Source: Clostridia bacterium
GTDB lineage: Bacteria; Bacillota; Clostridia; Oscillospirales; Acutalibacteraceae
DNA: 8,231 bases
Assembly: GCA_017425745.1 (NCBI GenBank)
Contig: JAFOXT010000274.1
Coordinates: 1-8,231, forward strand
Reading direction: 5' to 3'
Position numbers and translations under genes: made by a program. The notes beneath the pieces are model-generated. The model saw only the letters and a program-made list of their open reading frames with translations, had not been told where the DNA came from and made no database searches. Of the stretch, positions 1 through 4,318 are shown one piece after another; the first letter of the stretch is position 1; every line of letters starts with the position of its first letter.

Positions 1-355
1 CAGGAAGAGTTATAGCTGAAAGATTACTACACTGATCAAACGCCCAGTCGCCAATTGAAGTTACGCCCTCGCTGATTACAACACTTTTTATATCGCTCTG
101 ATGAAACGGTGAGCCACCATAACTATAGTCAGTCATAGCACCTGTACCGCTGATAACAAGCTCTTTAGTTGCATCGTTGTAGGTGTAGGTTACATTTTCA
201 CCGCATTTGCCGTTGACAGCAATAACCTTTGCGCTCGCTCTTATGCTCCAGTCAATATCGGGCTGTTCAAAACCAACAAAGCCGCTAAGCGGTGCAGCAG
301 TAAGAACCATAACCACAACAAGAAGTGAAGCTAAGATTTTCTTAAAATTTTTCAT
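1..355 (-). CDS. Secreted BspA-like leucine-rich repeat protein, N-terminal part
   Basis: The first 118 codons of a gene that continues beyond the left edge. The start ATG (353-355) has an AGGAGG ribosome binding site 10 nt upstream (366-371). The product begins MKNFKKILASLLVVVMVLTA, a typical signal peptide with a Lys-rich n-region and a long hydrophobic core. In this protein style cleavage probably falls after the RASA at residues 39-42. A cap region with CGENVTYTY and ISGTGAMTDY (about residues 51-76) follows. The first LRR_5/BspA repeat begins near residue 89 (IKSVVISEGVTSIGDWAF, then CSNLSAITLP). Such proteins are exported and commonly serve as surface adhesion or binding modules, but the ligand cannot be told here. 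The C-terminus is missing, so length, anchoring and any catalytic domain are unknown. The family call is firm; the function is inference. Confidence 0.85.
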   Translation of the reverse strand, partial: MKNFKKILASLLVVVMVLTAAPLSGFVGFEQPDIDWSIRASAKVIAVNGKCGENVTYTYNDATKELVISGTGAMTDYSYGGSPFHQSDIKSVVISEGVTSIGDWAFDQCSNLSAITLP

Positions 356-397
356 TTTTTTATATCCTCCTTTACGGAATTTTTATATACATAATAT

Positions 398-425
398 AGT
401 ATAGCACTTTTTTCTTAAAAATCAA
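398..425 (-). promoter_or_regulatory. Promoter of the BspA-like gene
   Basis: Reading the minus strand, TTGATT (420-425) is followed by a 16-nt spacer and TATACT (398-403). TGC directly before the -10 makes it an extended -10 promoter. The start codon lies about 43 nt downstream of the -10, leaving room for a short leader with the AGGAGG site. Confidence 0.65.
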
Positions 426-510
426 TACAAATACCATTTTTTGTGCAATGTTTTCAATTACTGATATTGTTTCAGCCTAAGAAATAAATTTACTGTTCCG
501 AAAAGCTCTT

Positions 511-530
511 ATTTTTTCTGCAGAAAAAAT
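511..530. repeat. Perfect 20-bp palindrome centred on CTGCAG
   Basis: The sequence is ATTTTTTCTG followed directly by its reverse complement CAGAAAAAAT, with no unpaired loop. It lies between the BspA-like gene promoter and the tRNA terminator. It could form a cruciform, bind a dimeric protein, or act as a weak bidirectional terminator through its A and T runs. The role is unknown. Confidence 0.6.
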
Positions 531-618
531 CTCTCTTAAAAAGGCACGCGTTATTACTCTTTCGGTCAGTGTGTGCGGGTGTGGGCGAGAGTCCCTTTGT
601 ATTTTGAAAAATTTTTAT

Positions 619-652
619 AAAAAAATAAGCACCCACCGTTTGGTGAGTACTT
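619..652 (-). terminator. Rho-independent terminator of tRNA-fMet
   Basis: On the minus strand, just after the tRNA 3' CCA, AAGTACTCACC pairs with GGTGGGTGCTT across a 4-nt AAAC loop. The stem is about 11 bp with two or three G-T wobbles. An interrupted run of T follows (TATTTTTTT, 619-627). It ends the tRNA transcript and also any read-through from the pseudokinase gene. Confidence 0.85.
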
Positions 653-657
653 TGTTC

Positions 658-734
658 TGGTTGCGGAGACAGGATTTGAACCTGCAACCTCCGGGTTATG
701 AGCCCGACGAGCTACCGGGTTGCTCCACTCCGCG
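658..734 (-). tRNA. Initiator tRNA-fMet (anticodon CAU)
   Basis: A 77-nt cloverleaf with encoded CCA (658-660). The CAU anticodon reads from 698-700 in the context GGGCTCATAACCC. Three features mark it as the initiator rather than an elongator tRNA-Met. First, position 1 is C (734) and faces A72 (662), so the acceptor end is unpaired while GCGGAG/CTCCGC forms the next six pairs. Second, the anticodon stem carries three consecutive G-C pairs next to the loop. Third, the D-arm has the GGTAGCTCGTCGGG pattern of bacterial initiators. The T-arm GCAGGTTCAAATCCTGT is normal. The gene stands alone, with its own promoter and terminator, not in a tRNA cluster or rRNA operon. Whether the genome has other copies cannot be seen here. 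Confidence 0.96.
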
Positions 735-741
735 ATATATC

Positions 742-787
742 ACTTTCTCAAGTGCTCAGTCATTATACTACAGACACCTGAGAAAGT
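742..787. repeat. Imperfect inverted repeat around the tRNA-fMet promoter
   Basis: ACTTTCTCAAGTG (742-754) and CACCTGAGAAAGT (775-787) are reverse complements except for one base, separated by 20 nt. One arm overlaps the -35 box and the other lies in the early transcribed leader, so the -10 box sits in the loop. No T run follows on the minus strand, which makes a simple terminator unlikely. Confidence 0.6.
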
Positions 788-790
788 CAA
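762..790 (-). promoter_or_regulatory. Strong promoter of tRNA-fMet
   Basis: On the minus strand, TTGACT (785-790), a 17-nt spacer and a perfect TATAAT (762-767) end 28 nt before the tRNA 5' end. This near-consensus sigma-A promoter fits a stable-RNA gene. Its -35 box overlaps one arm of an inverted repeat (742-754 / 775-787). Confidence 0.85.
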
Positions 791-826
791 TACCTTTTTC
801 GAAAAAACTTGAAATATTTATTCGAC

Positions 827-2773
827 TTAATTTGCAGCAGCTTTTGTTGTGCTTTCCTGCTTCTTAGTTGTGGTAGGTTTAGTGGTTTCTTCCTTTTTCT
901 TTGTGGTTGTTTCCTTAGTCGAAGGCTCTTTTTTCTTTGTTGTGCTTTCTTCCTTCTTTCTGGTGGTGCCTTCTTCCTTTTTCTTGTCGTTGTCCTTATC
1001 CTTATCTTTATCCTTCTTGGTGGTTGTTTCTTCGGTTGTGGGCTCTTCACCCCAGATTGAAAGAACAATTTCGGTGCCCTTCTGGAATTCAAGACCTGCT
1101 ACCTTATCCATAAGATAAACTTCGTTTTCTTTGTTGCCGCCCTTGTTTTCCATTACTTCCTTTGTAACAGTAAATCCACGTTCCTCAAGCTCTTTCTTTG
1201 CCTTGCTGTACTGCATACCGATAACATTGGGAAGCTCGATGGGCTTTTCACCAAGGCTGACTACTACAGTAATTGTTGTGCCTGAAAGCACGCTTTCACC
1301 CTTATCAATGCTCTGCTTGATTATTGAATCCTTCGGTACTTCGTCGCTGTAGTCTTCAGTAAAGATAATATTGAATCTTTCGTTGAAGTTTTCATTTGTG
1401 AGGATACTGTCACGGGTGTGACTTGTGAAATCAGGAACAGTAACATATGACTTCTCGGGAGCGGCAGGAGCCTGAGTTGTTGTTATGTCAGCTTCGGGAA
1501 CATATACATCAGTTACCTGCTGGTTCATGGGCAGGAAGCTTACCGAGCCTAAAATATTATCAAGGAAGGGGACTTCAATGCTCTTATAAAGAACAGTTGA
1601 ATAAAGAACACAGAAGAGAATTGAACAGATAATAACTGCTGCAAAGAAGGTTGTTAATGCGAGAGTTACAAGAGAGGTTGATGAACCCTTTTTGGTGGGT
1701 GAATCGGGTTCGTTTTTTTCGGTATAAGGCTCATCATATTCTTCAGACTCATACTGAGCTTCAGGAGAATCCTGCTGTGACTGTGTCTGAACAGGAGCAG
1801 CATTTCTAGGTGCACTGATGGGTGCAAGATTGCCTATAACTTCTTCAATTGTTGAAATTCGGTTCTGGGGATACACTGAAAGACTTCTTACAAAGCAGTC
1901 AATAACCTTGCTTGAAAGTGTTGAAGCAACTGCAGCGGGAAGAACCATTGTGTCCTTTACAGCTCTTTTTGTAGCAACGGGAGGAACAAGTCCGGTGATG
2001 GAATAATAAAGAAGCGCCATAACTGAGTATACATCGGAGCATGTATTCAAAGCCGGATTTTCACCGTAAAGCTCAATAGCTGAGAAGCCCTGAACAGGTC
2101 TTGCTCTGAGCTCTTCAACGGATGAATAGCACTGAGGAATTGAAAAGCCTGTAAGGTGAAGCTTGCCGTCAGAACCGACATGAACTGTGTTGGGTGAAAT
2201 GCTTCCGTGCATAATTCCTGCTGAGTGCAGCTTCTGAATGCAGCTCAGTATAGGCTTGAATGCACTGTGAGCTCTTGCCCAGGGAAGAGGCTTTTTGGTT
2301 TCCTCAAAAAATGCTTTGAGTGTAATGCTGTCGAGATATTCAGATATAGCGTAAACTGTACCGTTTGATTCAATTATATCCTGCACCTTAGGAAGACAGG
2401 GGTCGGCCTTGAACATATCAAGACCTCTCCATAAGCTGAGAAAGCTTTCACGGCAGTTTTCAAACATAGTGTCGTAACCGAGCTTTACTGTAATTGTTGT
2501 TTCACCGTTTTCCCTTGAAAGAATCTTAGATGGGAAAAACTCTGAAATGCTGAGCACTGTGTCAGAATAAAGGTCACGGCCGAGATAGGTTATGGAGTCG
2601 TTTGCAAGGCGGATTACCTTACCGATAAGGTATCTGCCTGAAACTATAGTACCTGCATTGAGGGCAGGGGCGTTGTTTTCTGTATCGATATTATAAAAAC
2701 AGTGGGGACATACATTTACGCCATCTTCAATGGCTTCCATGCAGCCCGGACAATATTTTCTATTATCAGCCAT
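827..2773 (-). CDS. Membrane PASTA-domain pseudokinase with zinc ribbon
   Basis: 648 aa from the start chosen here. Order: zinc ribbon (Cys8, Cys11, Cys22, Cys25), kinase fold (about 44-318), acidic linker, one membrane helix (about 367-396), two PASTA domains (about 442-508 and 510-576), and a Thr/Lys/Glu-rich tail (575-648). PASTA domains bind peptidoglycan fragments or lipid II outside the cell; the kinase fold lies inside. The fold is recognisable: EFFP, NGTVYAISEYL, SDVYS (Asp247), ITGLVPP, Arg305. Its catalytic residues are replaced: the Gly-rich loop reads RLANDS (55-60), VAIK reads LSIS (Ser77), HRD reads HGS (189-191), the loop Asn is Thr196, and DFG reads GFS (209-211). Phosphotransfer is therefore unlikely. 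No PP2C phosphatase gene is adjacent. An in-frame ATG at 2797 would add 8 residues. The 2773 start is preferred because AGGTG lies 7 nt upstream and the likely transcript start (about 2805) leaves almost no leader for 2797. Confidence 0.9.
   Translation of the reverse strand: MADNRKYCPGCMEAIEDGVNVCPHCFYNIDTENNAPALNAGTIVSGRYLIGKVIRLANDSITYLGRDLYSDTVLSISEFFPSKILSRENGETTITVKLGYDTMFENCRESFLSLWRGLDMFKADPCLPKVQDIIESNGTVYAISEYLDSITLKAFFEETKKPLPWARAHSAFKPILSCIQKLHSAGIMHGSISPNTVHVGSDGKLHLTGFSIPQCYSSVEELRARPVQGFSAIELYGENPALNTCSDVYSVMALLYYSITGLVPPVATKRAVKDTMVLPAAVASTLSSKVIDCFVRSLSVYPQNRISTIEEVIGNLAPISAPRNAAPVQTQSQQDSPEAQYESEEYDEPYTEKNEPDSPTKKGSSTSLVTLALTTFFAAVIICSILFCVLYSTVLYKSIEVPFLDNILGSVSFLPMNQQVTDVYVPEADITTTQAPAAPEKSYVTVPDFTSHTRDSILTNENFNERFNIIFTEDYSDEVPKDSIIKQSIDKGESVLSGTTITVVVSLGEKPIELPNVIGMQYSKAKKELEERGFTVTKEVMENKGGNKENEVYLMDKVAGLEFQKGTEIVLSIWGEEPTTEETTTKKDKDKDKDNDKKKEEGTTRKKEESTTKKKEPSTKETTTKKKEETTKPTTTKKQESTTKAAAN
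830..1051 (-). repeat. Low-complexity Thr/Lys-rich tail coding repeat
   Basis: The last 74 codons of the pseudokinase gene encode irregular repeats of TTTKKKE, KDKDKDKDNDKKK and TTKKKE type. The region lies outside the cell after the second PASTA domain. A basic, Thr-rich tail could thread through or stick to the anionic cell wall, but no sorting signal (LPXTG) is present. The repeat is prone to length change between strains. Confidence 0.75.
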
Positions 2774-2811
2774 AGGATTGCACCTGACTTTCTTCATAAT
2801 TATACACCCTA

Positions 2812-2840
2812 ATTTTACATAAAAACGGTGAAAAAGTCAA
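2812..2840 (-). promoter_or_regulatory. Promoter of the pseudokinase gene
   Basis: On the minus strand, TTGACT (2835-2840), 17 nt, then TAAAAT (2812-2817). Transcription would begin near 2805, favouring the ATG at 2773. A second TATAAT (2799-2804) lies closer to the gene but has no -35 box at the right distance. No clear terminator separates this from the small gene upstream, so read-through is possible too. Confidence 0.6.
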
Positions 2841-2861
2841 GGGCAAGAAAAACTCTGTTAT

Positions 2862-3107
2862 TTATGCAGCGTATTTTCTGCTGATTTCTCTTTTCTGGTT
2901 GTTGATTCTGCTGTCGGTAACTCTTTTAACCTGAGTAGTACGTACAGAAGCTTTTCTCTGCTGAGCAAGCTTTGCTCTTTTCTTTTCTGCCTTTCTTCTG
3001 TCGTATTCATCTTCAAGCGCAATAAGCTTATCTTCAAAAATAAGCATAAGTGCAATTACTCCTGCAAGTGTCCAGAAAAATATACTGAAAGCTCCTACTG
3101 TAAACAT
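2862..3107 (-). CDS. Small single-pass membrane protein with basic tail, putatively SOS-controlled
   Basis: 81 aa, no family recognised. The ATG at 3105-3107 is chosen because a perfect AAGGAGG (3116-3122) lies 8 nt upstream; the longer frame from 3131 would put that site inside the coding region. Residues about 3-24 (VGAFSIFFWTLAGVIALMLI) form one membrane helix. A short acidic stretch follows (EDKLIALEDEYD), then a very basic tail rich in Lys, Arg and Gln to the C-terminus (ends SRKYAA), probably helical at first. By the positive-inside rule the tail is cytoplasmic. The promoter carries a LexA-like box in the leader and a weaker one at the -35 box. SOS-induced small membrane proteins in other bacteria (YneA of Bacillus, SidA of Caulobacter) block cell division. 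This one lacks the LysM domain of YneA and resembles neither in sequence, so a division role is only a hypothesis. Confidence 0.8.
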   Translation of the reverse strand: MFTVGAFSIFFWTLAGVIALMLIFEDKLIALEDEYDRRKAEKKRAKLAQQRKASVRTTQVKRVTDSRINNQKREISRKYAA

Positions 3108-3124
3108 AATGTGTTCCTCCTTGT

Positions 3125-3138
3125 CGAACATTCGTTCT
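3125..3138. promoter_or_regulatory. LexA-like SOS box
   Basis: CGAACATTCGTTCT contains an exact GAAC-N4-GTTC dyad and matches the Bacillus-type SOS consensus CGAACATATGTTCG at 11 of 14 positions. It lies between the -10 box and the ribosome binding site of the small membrane protein gene, where a bound repressor would block transcription. A weaker 10-of-14 match at 3179-3192 overlaps the edge of the -35 box. Confidence 0.6.
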
Positions 3139-3152
3139 GTATTACACTTAGA

Positions 3153-3180
3153 ATTATAGCAGAAAAAACCGAAAAGTCAA
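3153..3180 (-). promoter_or_regulatory. Promoter of the small membrane protein gene
   Basis: On the minus strand, TTGACT (3175-3180), 16-nt spacer, then TATAAT (3153-3158) preceded by TGC, an extended -10. Strong match; transcription probably starts near 3146, upstream of the LexA-like box at 3125-3138. Confidence 0.8.
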
Positions 3181-3337
3181 GACAAATGTTCGATAAATTT
3201 GATTTTGCAGTCCAAATAAATGTACTTTACTCATTTTCTTTCAATTACTTTGCTGAAATGTCAAAAAAACTACCTTAATTTTGTTGAATTTGACCCAAGG
3301 TAAATTTAGGAAAACAAATGAAAAATCTGTTTTGATA

Positions 3338-3346
3338 TGCTATAAT
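3338..3346 (+). promoter_or_regulatory. Extended -10 promoter of the hydrolase-glycosidase operon
   Basis: TGCTATAAT lies 43 nt before the hydrolase start codon. No good -35 box stands 16-18 nt upstream, so the promoter relies on the extended -10 or on an activator. A 6-bp inverted repeat (TACCTT 3271-3276, AAGGTA 3297-3302) lies upstream. Confidence 0.6.
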
Positions 3347-3389
3347 ACAAGATGTATTAATATATATTTATTTTCAAGGAGGAAACATT

Positions 3390-4316
3390 ATGATTAAGAA
3401 AGAGTTTTATTTCCCTTCAGTTTCAGGTCTTGCTGATATTCACGCAGCTTCATTTATGCCTGAAGAAAAAGAAGTAAAGGCAGTGCTTCAGATTGCTCAC
3501 GGTATGGCTGAGCATCTTGAACGTTACGAGGCTTTTGCAGAGGTTCTCTGTGAGAACGGTATTGCTGTTTATATCAATGACCACCTTGGTCACGGCAAGA
3601 GTGTAAAGAATGACGATGAGCTTGGCTATTTCGGTGAAAAGGCAGGCTGGAAGAATTTTATTGCTGACTGCTACAGACTTACAAGAATTGCAAAGGATGA
3701 AAATCCCGGCAAGCCTTTCATTTTCTTCGGTCACTCAATGGGTTCATTTGTTGCAAGAGCATACTCACTTGAATATGCAAATGATATTGACGGTGCAATC
3801 TATTGCGGTACTGCAGGTCCTAACCCTGCAGCAGGTATGGGTTCACTTATTGCTGCTGCAATCGGTAAAATAAAGGGTGATCACTACAGAACAAAGCTTG
3901 TTGATAAAATTGCCTTCGGTGCATATAATAACAAGTTTGAACAGAGAACACCTTTTGACTGGCTTTCAAGAGATCAGTTCCAGGTTGATAAGTATGTTGC
4001 TGACAAGTACTGCGGTTTCCTTTTCACAGCATACGGCTACCGTGACCTTACATCACTTCTCGGCTTCGTTTCAGGCAAAAAGTGGTTTGAAAGCCTTGAT
4101 AAGGAGCTTCCCGTACTTATTATTTCGGGTGCTATGGACCCTGTTGGTAACTTCGGTAAGGGTATCGATCAGGTTTGCGAGAAGCTTGAAGCTGCAGGCA
4201 AGAAGAACTTTAAAAAGATTCTTTATCCCGACGGCAGACACGAAATACTTAACGAAAGTGCTCTTTTCGACAAGGTTTGTGAAGATGTAATCGAATGGAT
4301 TGAGGAAACGATCTGA
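3390..4316 (+). CDS. Alpha/beta hydrolase, monoglyceride lipase / lysophospholipase type
   Basis: 308 aa, the usual length for Hydrolase_4 (serine aminopeptidase S33 / PldB-like) proteins. The ATG has a perfect AAGGAGG (3376-3382) 7 nt upstream. The nucleophile Ser116 sits in GHSMG (114-118). The likely acid is Asp250 in SGAMDPVG and the base His284 in DGRHEILNE. HGMAEHLERY (37-46) is the oxyanion-hole region, and DHLGHGKS (64-71) is the conserved segment typical of monoacylglycerol lipases. A variable cap lies between about 140 and 225. The family cleaves ester bonds of monoglycerides, lysophospholipids or small acyl esters; the substrate cannot be fixed here. There is no signal peptide, so it should be cytoplasmic. 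It is first in an operon with a glycosidase 2 nt downstream, so deacylation of an esterified sugar or glycolipid is conceivable. That pairing is inference. Confidence 0.92.
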   Translation: MIKKEFYFPSVSGLADIHAASFMPEEKEVKAVLQIAHGMAEHLERYEAFAEVLCENGIAVYINDHLGHGKSVKNDDELGYFGEKAGWKNFIADCYRLTRIAKDENPGKPFIFFGHSMGSFVARAYSLEYANDIDGAIYCGTAGPNPAAGMGSLIAAAIGKIKGDHYRTKLVDKIAFGAYNNKFEQRTPFDWLSRDQFQVDKYVADKYCGFLFTAYGYRDLTSLLGFVSGKKWFESLDKELPVLIISGAMDPVGNFGKGIDQVCEKLEAAGKKNFKKILYPDGRHEILNESALFDKVCEDVIEWIEETI

Positions 4317-4318
4317 TT

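Larger units (their letters stand above)
356..657. other. Gene-poor stretch between BspA-like gene and tRNA-fMet
   Basis: This roughly 300-base stretch holds the ribosome binding site and promoter of the BspA-like gene, a perfect palindrome at 511-530 and the tRNA terminator at 619-652. No convincing coding sequence was found. The short open frames that reach into it start inside, or run through, the tRNA and have no ribosome binding sites. The part around 531-618 is locally less AT-rich, with a GTGTGTGCGGGTGTGGGCG run, but shows no structure I recognise. Confidence 0.6.

Noticed and set aside
490..867. Short open frames on both strands across the tRNA (starting MQVQILSPQP on the minus strand, and containing RRQDLNLQPPGYEPDEL on the plus strand)
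   Set aside because: These are translations through the tRNA-fMet gene or its complement, a well-known false-gene pattern, and they lack ribosome binding sites.
787..1118. Overlapping open frames opposite the pseudokinase tail, rich in Phe/Leu/Ser or Lys/Arg
   Set aside because: They are shadows of the Thr/Lys low-complexity coding repeat. Their composition follows from the repeat and there are no start signals.
2774..2797. Longer pseudokinase start at the ATG ending at 2797
   Set aside because: The predicted transcript start (about 2805) leaves only some 8 nt of leader, and the 2773 ATG has AGGTG at good spacing. Kept as an alternative, not excluded.
3108..3131. Longer start for the small membrane protein (MFDKEEHI extension)
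   Set aside because: The AAGGAGG ribosome binding site would fall inside the coding region and point at the internal ATG at 3107. The extension also overlaps the LexA-like box.
3271..3302. TACCTT / AAGGTA inverted repeat upstream of the hydrolase promoter as an operator
   Set aside because: Only 6 bp per arm with a 20-nt gap in AT-rich DNA, so too weak to claim as a feature by itself.
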